Positions 50,237 through 60,222 of a DNA stretch of 64,000 nucleotides are shown piece after piece. The DNA is from Kineosporia succinea (lineage in GTDB: Bacteria > Actinomycetota > Actinomycetes > Actinomycetales > Kineosporiaceae). The translations under genes were made by a program, and so were the position numbers. The notes under the pieces are model-generated. The model did not search any database and was not told where the DNA came from. It saw nothing but the letters and a program-made list of their open reading frames with translations. How positions within the stretch are numbered: the stretch's first letter is position 1; every line of letters starts with the position of its first letter. The DNA is taken from positions 6,507,241 through 6,571,240 of the forward strand of contig NZ_JAUSQZ010000001.1 of the NCBI RefSeq assembly GCF_030811555.1, read 5' to 3'.

Positions 50237-51006
50237 GCGGTGACGACCCGGGCGCGCGCGGGGAGGCGGTAGGCCCCGTCGGTGGTGCGGTACTGCTCCA
50301 GGTCCTCGGACATCATCTGCCGGGCCCGGGCCAGCTCGTCGTGGTCCAGGCGGCCGAAGAGCGCCGCGAGCGGCCCGATCCCGGTGCCGAAGCGCCACCA
50401 GGCGTCGAAGTCCGGGTACTCGGCCCGCCACTCGTACCAGCGGCCCTCGACGTGCTGGAGCCCGGCGGCACGCAGGTGTTCCTCGAGTTCCTCGGGCCGG
50501 GCCCGGAACATCGCCTCGAGCCGGGGCACCCTCCCCTCGGGCAGGATCCGCCGCAGCAGCGGCAGCCCGACGCCGGTGTACGGGCTGTCGGCCAGGTCGC
50601 TCCAGGTGGCCAGGCTCAGCACGCCGCCGGGCCGCAGGATCCGCGCCGCCTCCCGGGCCGCGACGTCGAACGGCGCCGTGCCGGGCAGGAACAACCCCAT
50701 CCGCGAGATCACGCCGTCGGCGGTGCCGTCGCCCATCTCGAGCCGGGCCAGGTCCATGCGCCGGAACCCGACGGCGAGCCCCTCACGCCCCGCCGCGGCC
50801 CGCCCGGCGTCCAGCACCTCGTGGTCGAGGTCCACGGCCGTGATCCGCAGATCGCCGCGCCGCCGGGCCAGTGCCAGGCTGAGACCTCCGGTGCCGCAGG
50901 CCAGCTGAACGACGTGCGCCCCGGCCGGCAGGGCGTGCAGCGGTGCCAGGACCGGGTCGATCACCCCGTCGAGGAGCCTCATCGTGTTGTCCGTCGCGCC
51001 GCTCAT
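50149..51006 (-). CDS. Class I SAM-dependent methyltransferase
   Basis: A 285-residue enzyme with AdoMet loop VVQLACGTGGLSLALARR, acidic strand TAVDLDHEVLDAG and DGVISRMGLFLPG, similar to ubiE-type methyltransferases. GGAGG lies eight bases before the ATG at 51006. The C-terminal 30 residues (after RARVVTAQAAG) read as low-complexity extension into the neighbouring gene and may be a recent stop loss. Confidence 0.85.
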   Translation of the reverse strand: MSGATDNTMRLLDGVIDPVLAPLHALPAGAHVVQLACGTGGLSLALARRRGDLRITAVDLDHEVLDAGRAAAGREGLAVGFRRMDLARLEMGDGTADGVISRMGLFLPGTAPFDVAAREAARILRPGGVLSLATWSDLADSPYTGVGLPLLRRILPEGRVPRLEAMFRARPEELEEHLRAAGLQHVEGRWYEWRAEYPDFDAWWRFGTGIGPLAALFGRLDHDELARARQMMSEDLEQYRTTDGAYRLPARARVVTAQAAGPARNRPGARPYSRRNAPLSANSVE

Positions 51007-51041
51007 CGGTGTTGCCTCCTGCTCACGCACTGCTTCTCGGT

Positions 51042-51070
51042 CGTCCCCGATTCAAACCGGGCCGGGGACG
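51042..51070. terminator. Hairpin downstream of the small membrane protein gene
   Basis: CGTCCCCG and CGGGGACG form an 8-bp GC-rich stem with a 13-base loop, 80 bp past the 51149 stop and just upstream of the methyltransferase start. It may end transcription of the small gene or act in the methyltransferase leader. Confidence 0.35.
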
Positions 51071-51148
51071 CCGGGCCATACGTGCGTGTTCAGCGTGCAT
51101 ACGCGAGCGGACGCGCGCCGGGAGGGTTTCCGAGGTCGCGTGGGGCGG

Positions 51149-51385
51149 TCAGGACTTCGTGCGCTGCGGGGCGGCCTCACCCTGGCCGCCGACCGAGACG
51201 TCCTGGCTCTTGCCGCCCCGGCGCCTGACGACGTTGCTGAGCGACACGAGCGCCCGGGACACCCGCGTGGGCCCGTTGCGCTTCTCGATGCGGTACGCGA
51301 CCATCCGGGCCACGGCGGCGAGCGCCGGCACGGCGACGGTCAGCAGCAGCCAGGTGCGCAGACGACGACTGAAGAATGCCCACAT
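51149..51385 (-). CDS. Small membrane protein
   Basis: A 78-residue protein with one N-terminal membrane helix (TWLLLTVAVPALAAVARMV) preceded by basic residues and a hydrophilic basic C-terminus (RRRGGKSQDVSVGGQGEAAP). GGAGG five bases before the ATG and actinobacterial codon bias support it as real. Function unknown. Confidence 0.75.
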   Translation of the reverse strand: MWAFFSRRLRTWLLLTVAVPALAAVARMVAYRIEKRNGPTRVSRALVSLSNVVRRRGGKSQDVSVGGQGEAAPQRTKS

Positions 51386-51480
51386 ACGGACCTCCGGTGA
51401 GTTCGGGAACGTACGGGCAGCTTCTCCCGGCCCGTCCGGGGCAGCGATTCGAGTCCCCCCCCCTCAGCGCCCTCGTGGAC

Positions 51481-52932
51481 TCAGGTGCCGCAAAAGGTCC
51501 GGTACGTGCCGAAGTCCGCCGGGGCCCCGAGCGCGTAGCGTTCCCGGCCGGAATGTTCCGTGTAGGGGTCGGTCACCGCCTCGAGCAGGTGCGCCAGCGG
51601 GTCGAGGTCGCCGGCCGTGGCGGCGGCCAGGGCTTCTTCGACCAGGTGGTTGCGCGGGATGTGGACCGGGTTGGCGCGGTCCATCCGATCGGCGTCCGGG
51701 GCCAGGGCCTTCCAGCGGGCCAGCCACCCGGTGAGGGCCGCGGGGTCGGGGAACTGATCGAGGACGCGGGTGTCGTCGCCGCGGGCGGCACCGGCCAGGG
51801 AACGGAAGAAGGACGTGTAGTCGACCTGGTTCACCGCGAGGAGGTCGAGCAGGTCGGTGGCCAGCTGGGTGTCGGAGGAGTCGGCCACCCCGAGCTTGGC
51901 CCGCATCCCGGCCGACCAGAACTCCTCGAACCGCGGCAGGAAGCCCTTGAGCGCCTCCCCGGCCAGCTCGACGGCCCGGTCCTGGTCGTCGTCGAACAGT
52001 GGCAGCAGGGCCTCGGCCAGGCGGGCCAGGTTCCACTCGGCGACCGCCGGCTGATTGCGGTAGGCGTACCGGCCGCCGTGGTCGATCGAGCTGAAGACCG
52101 CGGCCGGGTCGTAGACGTCCAGGAAGGCGCAGGGGCCGTAGTCGATCGTCTCGCCGGAGATCGTCATGTTGTCGGTGTTCATCACGCCGTGCACGAAGCC
52201 CAGCAGCATCCAGCGGGCCACCAGCTCGGCCTGGGCCCTCACCACCGCCTCGTACAGGGCCACGGCGGGACGCCCGGCCTGCGCCGCGTGCGGGTGGTGA
52301 CGACTCACCGCGTGGTCGGCCAGGCGGCGCAGCAGGTCGACGTCACCGGTGGCCCGGGCGTACTGGAAGCTGCCCACCCGCAGGTGGCTGCTCGCCACCC
52401 GGGCGAGAACCGCTCCGGGCAGGACGGTTTCACGCTGCACCGCGCGGCCGGTCGCCACCACGGCGAGCGAGCGCGTCGTGGGCACGCCGAGGGCGTTCAT
52501 GGCCTGGCTGATCACGTACTCGCGCAGCATCGGGCCGATCACGGCCCGGCCGTCGCCGGCCCGGGCGAACGGGGTGCGGCCCGAGCCCTTCAGGTGCAGG
52601 TCGCGCAGGGTGCCGTCGGACGCGGTGAGCTCCCCCAGCAGCAGGGCCCGCCCGTCGCCGAGGCCGGGGTTGAAGCCGCCGAACTGGTGCCCGGAGTAGG
52701 CCTGGGCCACCGGGGTCGCGCCGTCGGGCACCCCCGTGCCGACCAGCAGGTCCAGACCGGCCGGGCTCCGCAGCCAGGCCGGGTCGAGCCCCAGGTCGGC
52801 CGCGAGCGCCTCGTCCAGCACCAGCAACTGCGGCTCGGGGGCGCCCTCCCCCTTCCAGGGAACGGCCATCTCCGGGAACTCGCGGGCGAAACGGTGGTCC
52901 AGGCGGACCGTGGCGGACGGGGTGATGCTCAT
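51481..52932 (-). CDS. selO: Protein adenylyltransferase SelO
   Basis: A 483-residue SelO/YdiU pseudokinase-fold enzyme that transfers AMP from ATP to Ser, Thr or Tyr of proteins, part of redox stress control in bacteria. Family motifs: [70 protein letters not shown], and the metal-binding [25 protein letters not shown]. The protein ends TFCGT, keeping the conserved C-terminal Cys region where some homologues have selenocysteine. Start ATG 52932 fits the family N-terminus. Confidence 0.95.
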   Translation of the reverse strand: MSITPSATVRLDHRFAREFPEMAVPWKGEGAPEPQLLVLDEALAADLGLDPAWLRSPAGLDLLVGTGVPDGATPVAQAYSGHQFGGFNPGLGDGRALLLGELTASDGTLRDLHLKGSGRTPFARAGDGRAVIGPMLREYVISQAMNALGVPTTRSLAVVATGRAVQRETVLPGAVLARVASSHLRVGSFQYARATGDVDLLRRLADHAVSRHHPHAAQAGRPAVALYEAVVRAQAELVARWMLLGFVHGVMNTDNMTISGETIDYGPCAFLDVYDPAAVFSSIDHGGRYAYRNQPAVAEWNLARLAEALLPLFDDDQDRAVELAGEALKGFLPRFEEFWSAGMRAKLGVADSSDTQLATDLLDLLAVNQVDYTSFFRSLAGAARGDDTRVLDQFPDPAALTGWLARWKALAPDADRMDRANPVHIPRNHLVEEALAAATAGDLDPLAHLLEAVTDPYTEHSGRERYALGAPADFGTYRTFCGT

Positions 52933-53109
52933 GACGTCGAGCCTACGTCGGTGTGCCCGGGCCGCCATCCGCCCGGACCGTGCACCCGGGCGCCTTATGC
53001 ATGAAATATGCGGTCCTTAACACTCTGTCCGGTACGTTGCGGTTCCCGATCGCCGGGTCCGACCCATCCGGCCCGTCCGGCCCCGGCCGGCCCAGACCGA
53101 AGAGGACCC

Positions 53110-54138
53110 GTGAAACGACGTACCATCGTCGCCCTGGCCGCTGCCGCCACGATCGCCGTCGGCGGAACCACGGCGCAGAGCCTGATCGGCCACGCCGAAA
53201 CGCCCGCCGCGACAACCACGTCCACCGTCTCGACCGCGGCCGTCAAGGCACTGCCCAGCACCCTGAGCTTCTACGCCGACCCGACGTCGGGGCCGGCGGC
53301 CTGGGTCAGGGCCAACGCCAAGGACTCCCGGGCCGCCACGATCCGGGCGAGCATCTCGACCAAGCCGATGGCCCGCTGGTACGGCTCGTGGTCGGGTGAC
53401 ATCCGCCCGGCCGTGAACACGTACGTCACGGCGGCCGCGAAAAAGAAGAAGACGCCCGTGCTGGTGGCCTACAACATCCCCGGGCGCGACGCGTGCGGCG
53501 GGCACTCGGCCGGCGGGGCGGCGGCCACCCAGTACCGGACCTGGATCAGCGGTTTCGCCACCGGCGTCGGAAAGCGGCGGGCCGTGGTGGTTCTCGAGCC
53601 CGACGCGCTGGCCGACCTGAAGTGCCTGAGCAGCTCCGAGGCGGCGGCCCGGCAGAAGCTCCTCGCCTACGCCACCGCGCAGTTCAGGGCCAAGGCCCCC
53701 AACGCGTACGTGTACCTGGACGCCGGCCACTCGACCTACGTGACCGCGACCACCATGGCCAGGCGCCTGAAGGCGGCCGGGGTCACCGACGTGCGCGGGT
53801 TCGCGCTCAACGTCTCGAACTACCACACCACCGCCGAGGAGACCGCCTACGCCGCGAAGGTGAACAAGGCGCTGGCCACGCAGGGCGTCAGCACACGGCG
53901 GTACGTGATCGACACCAGCCGTAACGGCAAGGGCACCAACGGCGAGTGGTGCAACCCGGCCGGGCGCAAACTCGGCGTCACGTCGCGAATCACGAAGAAC
54001 GCCACCGTGAAGCAGCCCGAGGCGCGGCTGTGGATCAAGGCGCCGGGTGAGTCCGACGGCAACTGCGGCACGGCGGCCGGTTCCAGCGCCGGCACTTTCG
54101 ACCCGCAGCTCGCGTACAACCTGGTCAAGGGCCGGTAA
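53110..54138 (+). CDS. Secreted GH6 endoglucanase/cellobiohydrolase
   Basis: A 342-residue secreted beta-1,4-glucanase of family GH6 (inverting). A signal peptide covers residues 1-31. The GH6 motifs are VVLEPDALADL (catalytic Asp), YLDAGHSTYV, NVSNYHTT and WIKAPGESDGNC. No cellulose-binding domain or linker is attached. GTG start at 53110 with AGAGG upstream. It is a single-gene unit. Confidence 0.93.
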   Translation: MKRRTIVALAAAATIAVGGTTAQSLIGHAETPAATTTSTVSTAAVKALPSTLSFYADPTSGPAAWVRANAKDSRAATIRASISTKPMARWYGSWSGDIRPAVNTYVTAAAKKKKTPVLVAYNIPGRDACGGHSAGGAAATQYRTWISGFATGVGKRRAVVVLEPDALADLKCLSSSEAAARQKLLAYATAQFRAKAPNAYVYLDAGHSTYVTATTMARRLKAAGVTDVRGFALNVSNYHTTAEETAYAAKVNKALATQGVSTRRYVIDTSRNGKGTNGEWCNPAGRKLGVTSRITKNATVKQPEARLWIKAPGESDGNCGTAAGSSAGTFDPQLAYNLVKGR

Positions 54139-54162
54139 CGCCGGTCTTTGGGCTCCTGCAGC

Positions 54163-54417
54163 GTGCGGGTTCTGGTGGAGGAGGACGACGGGCTGCGGCC
54201 GGCGATCGCGGCGGGCCTGCGGGAGGCCGCGTCCGCCGTCGACGTCGCGGCCTCCCGCGCCGGGGCCGGCCCCACGGTCCGGGGCAACCGCTACGACCGC
54301 GCGGTCGCCGACCCGGTCTTCGCACGGCGGAGCCTCGAGGCCGGGGTCTGCTTCGACGTCACCAAAGAGCGCCGGTGGAGCGTCAACTCGTCGTCCGCGG
54401 CCCTCACGAACCCGTGA
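54163..54417 (+). pseudogene. Response-regulator remnant
   Basis: From a GTG at 54163 the frame reads VRVLVEEDDGLRPAIAAGLREAASAVDVAA, which matches the first half of an OmpR-type receiver domain (family: VRVLVVEDD). The phosphoacceptor strand is spoiled (NRYDRAVADPVF for YDVVVLDRDL) and the rest of receiver and DNA-binding domain is missing. It ends at 54417, convergent on TetR with three bases between. Confidence 0.5.
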
Positions 54418-54420
54418 CCC

Positions 54421-55020
54421 TCAGCCGGCCTCAGCGGCGACGGTGCCCCGCAGCAGGATGTCGACGGCGGTGACGATGACGTCGTCGTCGGGGATCTGCC
54501 CGTACATCAGTGCCGAGTAGAACATCGCCCCCGACAGCATTTTCGTGCCGACCGCGAGTTCGGTGCCGGACAGGCGCGTGGCCAGGAGCTGCCGCACGAC
54601 CCGGTCGCCGCCGGTCACCAGCTCGTCGCGGACCGCGGCGATCTCGCCCGGGCCGCGCGCCTGCTCGGCCAGCACCGCCATCGCCCGGTCCAGGCCGTGG
54701 TCCCGCATGCCGTCACGGAAGGCCCGCATCTCACCGATCAGGTCGGCGCGCAGGTCTCCTGTCGGCGGATGGTGCGGGATGTCGGCCAACTGCAGCAGGG
54801 CGTCGCGCAGCAGGTGGGTGCGCGTGGGCCAGTGCTTGTAGATCGTCGCCCGGGAGTACCCGGCGTGCGCGGCGAGGTGGGCGTGCGTGACGGCGTCCCA
54901 GCCCTGATCGGTGAGGATGCCGAGCGCTGCCCCCAGGACGTCCTGACGGGTGCGACGGACGCGCGGGTCCACCCCCGGGGCCGGTGGGGTGCTGTCGGCG
55001 GTGCTGTCGGAGGGTGCCAT
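54421..55020 (-). CDS. TetR-family regulator
   Basis: A 199-residue repressor: RRTRQDVLGAALGILTDQGWDAVTHAHLAAHAGYSRATIYKHWPTRTHLL is the DNA-binding domain; the C-terminal half is helical ligand-binding. The ATG at 55020 is preferred over a TTG at 55035. It is divergent from mysA. The intergenic stretch contains CAGATCTG (55054-55061) flanked by AGTGG-type repeats, a possible operator. It may regulate the mycosporine genes. Confidence 0.88.
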   Translation of the reverse strand: MAPSDSTADSTPPAPGVDPRVRRTRQDVLGAALGILTDQGWDAVTHAHLAAHAGYSRATIYKHWPTRTHLLRDALLQLADIPHHPPTGDLRADLIGEMRAFRDGMRDHGLDRAMAVLAEQARGPGEIAAVRDELVTGGDRVVRQLLATRLSGTELAVGTKMLSGAMFYSALMYGQIPDDDVIVTAVDILLRGTVAAEAG

Positions 55021-55270
55021 GGCGGTTGGTTGCAATCCCTCTGCGTTAGTGGTCAGATCTGTCAGTAGTGGACAAAGCGTTCACGAAGTATGAGGCACGC
55101 CGCTGGAGCCGTCCGGCGGTTGCGCCGGCACCGGCCCAGCACCAGGTGCCAACCACCACTGTGTCACCGACGCCGTCCGGCGAGCGGGCGATCTCCCCTG
55201 TCCTGCGGCAGGCGCAGCCCGTCCGGCCGGCCGCCTCGCCACCGCGCCCGGTGGAGACTGGAGAGCTGAC

Positions 55271-56530
55271 ATGACGGTCCACGCCACCCCCTCAGCCACC
55301 CCCTCAGCCACCCCCTCAGCCGCACCCTCAGCCGCACCCGCCCCCACGCTGACCGCCACCGACCGGCAGTTCCGGGTCGAGGCCTACGAGAAGATCGACT
55401 ACTCCCTGACCTACGTCGACGGCGCCTTCGATCCCGAGAACCCGCAGATCGCCGGCCATTACGCCGATGCCGGGAGGTGCCTGGCGGTGGTCGACGAGAC
55501 GGTGCACGAGCTGTACGGCGAGCGCCTGGCCGCGTACTTCGAGCATCACGGCATCGAGCTGACCGTGTTCCCGGTGGTCGTACGGGAGGTCGACAAGAGC
55601 CTGCGCACGCTGGAGCGGATGGTGGACGCGTTCGGTCGCTTCGGTCTGCTGCGCCAGGAACCGGTGCTGGTCGTCGGGGGTGGGCTGACCACGGACGTCG
55701 CCGGTTTCGCGTGCGCGGCGTTCCGCCGGTCGTCGAACTATCTGCGGGTGCCGACCACGCTCATCGGCCTGATCGACGCGAGTGTCTCGATCAAGGTCGG
55801 GGTCAACCACGGCCGGTACAAGAACCGGCTCGGCGCCTACCACGCGTCGCGGCAGGTCATCCTCGACTTCTCGTTCCTGCGCACGTTGCCGGCCGCTCAG
55901 GTGCGCAACGGGATGGCCGAGCTGATCAAGATCTCGACGGTGGCCGGGGCCGACATCTTCGGGCTGCTCGAGAAGCACGGCGAGGACCTGCTCAGCACCC
56001 GGTTCGGGCATCTCGACGGCAGTGACGAGGTGCGGCAGGTCGCGCACCGCCTGACCTACGACGCGATCGAGACGATGCTGCGGCTGGAGGTGCCGAACCT
56101 GCACGAGCTCGACCTGGACCGGGTGATCGCGTACGGGCACACCTGGAGCCCGATGCTGGAGCTGGCGCCGGAGCGGCCGTTCTTCCACGGGCACGCCATC
56201 AACATCGACATGGCCCTGTCGGCCACGCTCGCGCACAGCCGCGGCTACATCTCGGAAAGCGAACGGGACCGGCTGTTCTGGCTGATGAGCCGGCTCGGTC
56301 TGGCGCTCGACAGTCCCGAGCTGACGCCCGACCTGCTGGTGCGGGCCACCCAGGCGATCCTGCAGACCCGGCACGGGCGGCTGCGGGCCGCGATGCCGCG
56401 CCCGATCGGCACCTGCCACTTCGTCGACGACCTGGGCACCGACGAACTGCTGCGCGGCCTGGAGGAGCACCGGCGGGTGGTCAGCCGCTATCCGCGGGCC
56501 GGCCGCGGCGAGGAGATGTTCACGGCATGA
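55271..56530 (+). CDS. mysA: Desmethyl-4-deoxygadusol synthase
   Basis: A 419-residue sedoheptulose 7-phosphate cyclase of the dehydroquinate-synthase fold; it makes desmethyl-4-deoxygadusol, the first step of mycosporine synthesis. The NAD site reads [52 protein letters not shown] is of the DDGS type, and zinc ligands lie in [17 protein letters not shown] and FFHGHAIN. The first 25 residues are a Thr-Pro-Ser-Ala repeat encoded by 12-bp tandem repeats (55285-55340). The following genes decide it as mysA and not a valiolone synthase. GGAGAG precedes the ATG. Confidence 0.92.
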   Translation: MTVHATPSATPSATPSAAPSAAPAPTLTATDRQFRVEAYEKIDYSLTYVDGAFDPENPQIAGHYADAGRCLAVVDETVHELYGERLAAYFEHHGIELTVFPVVVREVDKSLRTLERMVDAFGRFGLLRQEPVLVVGGGLTTDVAGFACAAFRRSSNYLRVPTTLIGLIDASVSIKVGVNHGRYKNRLGAYHASRQVILDFSFLRTLPAAQVRNGMAELIKISTVAGADIFGLLEKHGEDLLSTRFGHLDGSDEVRQVAHRLTYDAIETMLRLEVPNLHELDLDRVIAYGHTWSPMLELAPERPFFHGHAINIDMALSATLAHSRGYISESERDRLFWLMSRLGLALDSPELTPDLLVRATQAILQTRHGRLRAAMPRPIGTCHFVDDLGTDELLRGLEEHRRVVSRYPRAGRGEEMFTA

Positions 56531-57360
56531 GCACCGGCACCCGTCGCGCACCCCGCCCGGTCACCCCCGCGTCCGTCCTGAGCCACCGGCTGGGCGCCCT
56601 GCTGAGGTCCCCGGACCTGACGCCCACCCTGCGGCAGGAACTCCAGCAGGCGTACGACCTGGCCGCCGGGCTCGATCCGTACCTGGAGGAGCACACCTCC
56701 CCGGCCTCGCCGGCGCTGCGCGACCTGGAGGAACGCACGCGCGCCCACGACTGGCTCGCCCCCTCGGCCGGGGGCGGGGCGCTGGAGCAGGAGATGCTCT
56801 CGGGCGCGGTCGAGGGACAGCTGCTGAAGCTCCTGGTGCACGCCACGCGGGCCTCCCGGGTGCTCGAGATCGGCATGTTCACCGGCTATTCGGCGCTGGC
56901 CATGGCCGAGGCGCTGCCGCCCGGGGGCCGGGTGGTGGCGTGCGAGGTGAACGCGTCGGTGGCGGACTTCGCCCGGGACGCGTTCACCCGTTCGCCCGCC
57001 GGGGCACGCATCGAGGTGCGCGTCGGGCCGGCGCAGGAGACCCTGCGCCGCCTGGCCGCGGCCGGGGCGGTGTTCGACCTGGTGTTCCTGGACGCCGACA
57101 AGGCCGGCTACCTCGCCTACCTCGAAACCCTGCTGAACGGGCGGCTTCTGGCCCCGCACTCGCTGGTCTGCGTGGACAACACGCTGATGCAGGGCGACCC
57201 GTGGACCGGCGGGCCGGCCTCGGCCAACGGGGCCGCGATCGCCGCGTTCAACCGGGCCGTGGCCGCCGACCCGCGCCTGGAGCAGGTGATCGTGCCGGTG
57301 CGCGACGGTCTGACACTCATCCGCCGGGCCGGACCCACCCCGCCGCCCCCGCAGTCGTAG
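56527..57360 (+). CDS. mysB: Mycosporine O-methyltransferase
   Basis: A 277-residue class I O-methyltransferase that methylates desmethyl-4-deoxygadusol to 4-deoxygadusol. AdoMet motif [21 protein letters not shown], acidic strand ACEVN, and [18 protein letters not shown] as in CCoAOMT-type enzymes. Its ATG overlaps the mysA stop by four bases. Confidence 0.92.
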   Translation: MSTGTRRAPRPVTPASVLSHRLGALLRSPDLTPTLRQELQQAYDLAAGLDPYLEEHTSPASPALRDLEERTRAHDWLAPSAGGGALEQEMLSGAVEGQLLKLLVHATRASRVLEIGMFTGYSALAMAEALPPGGRVVACEVNASVADFARDAFTRSPAGARIEVRVGPAQETLRRLAAAGAVFDLVFLDADKAGYLAYLETLLNGRLLAPHSLVCVDNTLMQGDPWTGGPASANGAAIAAFNRAVAADPRLEQVIVPVRDGLTLIRRAGPTPPPPQS

Positions 57361-57371
57361 GGAGACAAGCC

Positions 57372-58715
57372 TTGCCGAGCCCTTCCGGAACCCGTTCCCG
57401 CCTGCCCTCGGGCCACGCCCTCAAGACCGTCGGCGCCCTGACCCTGCTGACCGCCGCGCTACCGGTGAACCTGGCCGTGACGGCCGTGGCGCTGCTGGCC
57501 GGAGGCCTTCGTCCACCTCCCCCGAGAGACCAGCCGCACGCCCGCACGGTGCTGATCAGCGGCGGGAAGATGACCAAGGCCCTGCAGCTGGCCCGCTCGT
57601 TCCACGCCGACGGGCACCGGGTCGTGCTCGTCGAGCAGGCCCGCTACCGCTTCACCGGGCACCGCTACTCCAACGCCGTCGACGCGTTCCACGTCGTGCC
57701 GCCCCCGGCCGATCCGGGCTACGCACAGGCGCTGCTCGACATCGTGCGGGCCGAGAACGTCGACGTGTACGTGCCGGTGTGCAGCCCGGCCGCCAGCCTG
57801 TACGACGCCCGCGCCGCCCCACTGCTGCGCCCGCACTGCGAGGTGCTGCACATCGACGCCGAGCTGATCGAGACCCTCGACGACAAGCACGCTTTCATCG
57901 ACCTGGCCGCGTCCCTCGGTCTGCCGGTACCCGACTCGCACCGCATCACCGACCCCGGCCAGCTCGAGAACTTCGCCTTCGGCACCCCGGGCGACCACTA
58001 CGTCCTCAAGAGCATCGCCTACGACCCCGTGCACCGGCTCGACCTGACCCCACTGCCCCGGCCCACCCCGCACGAGACCCGGGCCTTCGCCCGCTCACGG
58101 CCGATCAGCACCGAGAACCCCTGGATCCTGCAGGCTCTCGTACGGGGCCGGGAGTTCTGCACCCACGCCACGGTGCACGCGGGGCGGGTCACGGTGTTCT
58201 GCTGCTGCGAGTCCTCCGCGTTCCAGGTCAACTACGAGATCGTCGAGCAGCCCGCGATCGAGCGCTGGGTGCGCGACTTCGTCGGCGCCCTGGACATCAC
58301 CGGCCAGATCAGCTTCGACTTCATGGTCGACGACGACGGCCGTGTGCACCCCATCGAGTGCAATCCCCGCACCCACTCGGCCATCACCCTGTTCCACGGC
58401 CACCCGGGCCTGGCCCGCGCCTACCTCGACCCGGACGCCCCGGTCGTCGACCGGCCCGCCCCCGGAGCCCGGCCGACCTACTGGATCTACCACGAGATCT
58501 GGCGCCTGATCAGCCGTCCCGGCACCGTCCGCACCCGGCTGCGCACCGTCCGGCGGGGCCGCGACGCGATCTTCGACCCGCACGACCCGCTGCCCTTCCT
58601 GCTCGTGCACCACCTGCAGATCCCGGCCCTGCTGCTGGGCAACCTGCGGCGCGGCAGGCCCTGGATCCGCATCGACTTCAACATCGGCAAACTCGTCGAG
58701 CCGGCGGGCGACTGA
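57372..58715 (+). CDS. mysC: Mycosporine-glycine synthase, ATP-grasp ligase
   Basis: A 447-residue ATP-grasp enzyme that joins glycine to 4-deoxygadusol to give mycosporine-glycine. A hydrophobic N-terminal segment (LTLLTAALPVNLAVTAVALLAGG), usual for MysC, precedes the Rossmann-like start TVLISGGKMTKALQLARSFHADGHRVVLVEQ. The ATP-grasp core includes ISFDFMVDDDGRVHPIECNPRTHS. The start is a TTG at 57372 with GGGAGA seven bases upstream, 11 bp after mysB. Confidence 0.92.
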   Translation: MPSPSGTRSRLPSGHALKTVGALTLLTAALPVNLAVTAVALLAGGLRPPPPRDQPHARTVLISGGKMTKALQLARSFHADGHRVVLVEQARYRFTGHRYSNAVDAFHVVPPPADPGYAQALLDIVRAENVDVYVPVCSPAASLYDARAAPLLRPHCEVLHIDAELIETLDDKHAFIDLAASLGLPVPDSHRITDPGQLENFAFGTPGDHYVLKSIAYDPVHRLDLTPLPRPTPHETRAFARSRPISTENPWILQALVRGREFCTHATVHAGRVTVFCCCESSAFQVNYEIVEQPAIERWVRDFVGALDITGQISFDFMVDDDGRVHPIECNPRTHSAITLFHGHPGLARAYLDPDAPVVDRPAPGARPTYWIYHEIWRLISRPGTVRTRLRTVRRGRDAIFDPHDPLPFLLVHHLQIPALLLGNLRRGRPWIRIDFNIGKLVEPAGD

Positions 58716-59746
58716 TGCGCACCGTCGTGCTGCACCTGACCGGCTCGGCCACCACGCCGTTCCTGGCCGACCTGTCGCTGCTGTACGCCCGGGACTGCTG
58801 GACCGCCACCGCCGACCCCACCCGCTACGCCATGCACCTGGCCCACGTCTCCCCCGACGGGAGCTGGCGGTTCCCGGAGGACCCGGGCGAGCGGGCACTC
58901 GCCGAAGCCGACCCGCTCGAGCTCCCGCAGGCCGTCCACCGTCTGGCCGACCTGCGTCCCCACGTGGTCGTGCCCCAGATGTTCTGCCGCCCCGGGATGA
59001 CCACCTACCGCTCGTTGCTCGACCTGCTCGGCCTGCCCTACGTCGGGAACCCGGCCGAGGTCATGGCCATCGGCACCGACAAGGCCCACACCCGGGCCCT
59101 GCTCGCCGCCGCGGGCGTCCCCGTGCCGCCCGCCCAGCTGCTGCGGCCCGGCGAGCAACCGACCCTGGCGCCCCCGGTCGTGGTCAAGCCCGTCGACAGC
59201 GACAACTCGGCCGGCGTCACCCTGGTCCGTCACGAGCACGAGTACCCGGACGCGCTCGCCGGGGCCTTCGCCCGCGCCGGCTCGGGCCGGGTTCTGGTGG
59301 AGAGCTACGTGGAGCTGGGCCGCGAGGTGCGCTGCGGGGTGCTGGAACGCGGCGGCGACCTGGTGTGCCTGCCGCTGGAGGAGTACGCCCTGCACCCGCA
59401 CGAGCGGCCGATCCGCTCGCAGGCCGACAAGCTGGTCCGCACCGCGAGTGGCGAGCTGGTCATGACGGCCAAGAGTGCCGAGCACGCCTGGATCGTCGAT
59501 CCGGGCGACTCCGTGACCGGCCCGGTGCACGAGGCCGCGCGGCGTGCCCACCGGGCCCTGGGCTGCCGCGACTACAGCCTGTTCGACGTCCGCATCGACC
59601 CGGCCGGGCGCCCCTGGTTCCTCGAGGCCGGCCTGTACTGCTCGTTCGCCCGCACCAGCGTCGTCGTGGGCATGGCCGAGGCCGCCGGCACCGCCCTGCC
59701 CGAGCTGTTCGCCACGATGGTCCGGCGTGCCCGGGCCCGCGCGTAG
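58715..59746 (+). CDS. mysD: D-Ala-D-Ala-ligase-like mycosporine ligase
   Basis: A 343-residue ATP-grasp enzyme of the D-alanine ligase family that condenses mycosporine-glycine with a second amino acid (serine gives shinorine, threonine porphyra-334). Motifs: GLPYVGNPAEVMAIGTDKAHTRALLAAAGVPVPP, PVVVKPVDSDNSAGVTLV and RIDPAGRPWFLEAGLYCSFA. The ATG overlaps the mysC stop. The order mysA-B-C-D matches actinobacterial shinorine clusters such as that of Actinosynnema. The amino acid used cannot be read from sequence. Confidence 0.9.
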   Translation: MRTVVLHLTGSATTPFLADLSLLYARDCWTATADPTRYAMHLAHVSPDGSWRFPEDPGERALAEADPLELPQAVHRLADLRPHVVVPQMFCRPGMTTYRSLLDLLGLPYVGNPAEVMAIGTDKAHTRALLAAAGVPVPPAQLLRPGEQPTLAPPVVVKPVDSDNSAGVTLVRHEHEYPDALAGAFARAGSGRVLVESYVELGREVRCGVLERGGDLVCLPLEEYALHPHERPIRSQADKLVRTASGELVMTAKSAEHAWIVDPGDSVTGPVHEAARRAHRALGCRDYSLFDVRIDPAGRPWFLEAGLYCSFARTSVVVGMAEAAGTALPELFATMVRRARARA

Positions 59747-59748
59747 GC

Positions 59749-60222
59749 TCAGCTCTCGCGGCGCTCGGGCGGCAGGAGCGTGGAGATGCCGGTGTAGAAG
59801 CGCTGGATCTGCGCGACCACGATCTCGAGCTTGTCGAGGTCGAGCGGCTTGGTGATGAACGCGCTGGCGAAGCTCTGGTAGCTGGCCAGCACGTCGGACT
59901 CGGCGTCGGAGGTGGTGAAGACGACCACCGGGATCGCGCGCAGCGCCTGGTCGGACTTGATGGCCGCGAGCGTCTCCCGCCCGTCCATGCGGGGCATGTT
60001 CAGGTCGAGCAGGATCAGGTCGGGACGCGGGGCGCCGGCGTGCGGGCCGACCCGCTGCAGATAGTCCAGGCCCTCCTGGCCGTCGCCGACCACGTGCAGA
60101 CGCGGCGGGGTCTCGACCCGCTCGAGCGCCTCGGTGATCATCAGGACGTCACCGGGATCGTCTTCGACCAGCAGGACGACCGGGATCCGGGCCGACTCCG
60201 GGGAGGGGAACTGAGACACCAT
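59749..60222 (-). CDS. Single-domain response regulator (Rcp1-like)
   Basis: A 157-residue receiver-only protein: VVLLVEDDPGDVLMITEAL, phosphoacceptor in DLILLDLNMPRMDGRE, FTTSDAESD and ITKPLDLDKL. The pattern is that of regulators paired with phytochrome or hybrid kinases, but no kinase lies in the window. It converges on mysD with two bases between. The 244-bp gap upstream (60223-60466) holds its promoter; I see no clear motif. Confidence 0.9.
   Translation of the reverse strand: MVSQFPSPESARIPVVLLVEDDPGDVLMITEALERVETPPRLHVVGDGQEGLDYLQRVGPHAGAPRPDLILLDLNMPRMDGRETLAAIKSDQALRAIPVVVFTTSDAESDVLASYQSFASAFITKPLDLDKLEIVVAQIQRFYTGISTLLPPERRES

Noticed and set aside
51041-51070. TTCAAAC within a stem, resembling a tRNA T-arm
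   Set aside because: The flanking stem does not fit T-arm geometry (no G53-C61 pair) and no acceptor or anticodon arm can be built around it. It is better read as a simple hairpin.
55271-56530. Reading the cyclase as 2-epi-5-epi-valiolone synthase of an aminocyclitol pathway
   Set aside because: The next three genes are the methyltransferase and two ligases of mycosporine synthesis, and the [15 protein letters not shown] segment fits the DDGS type.
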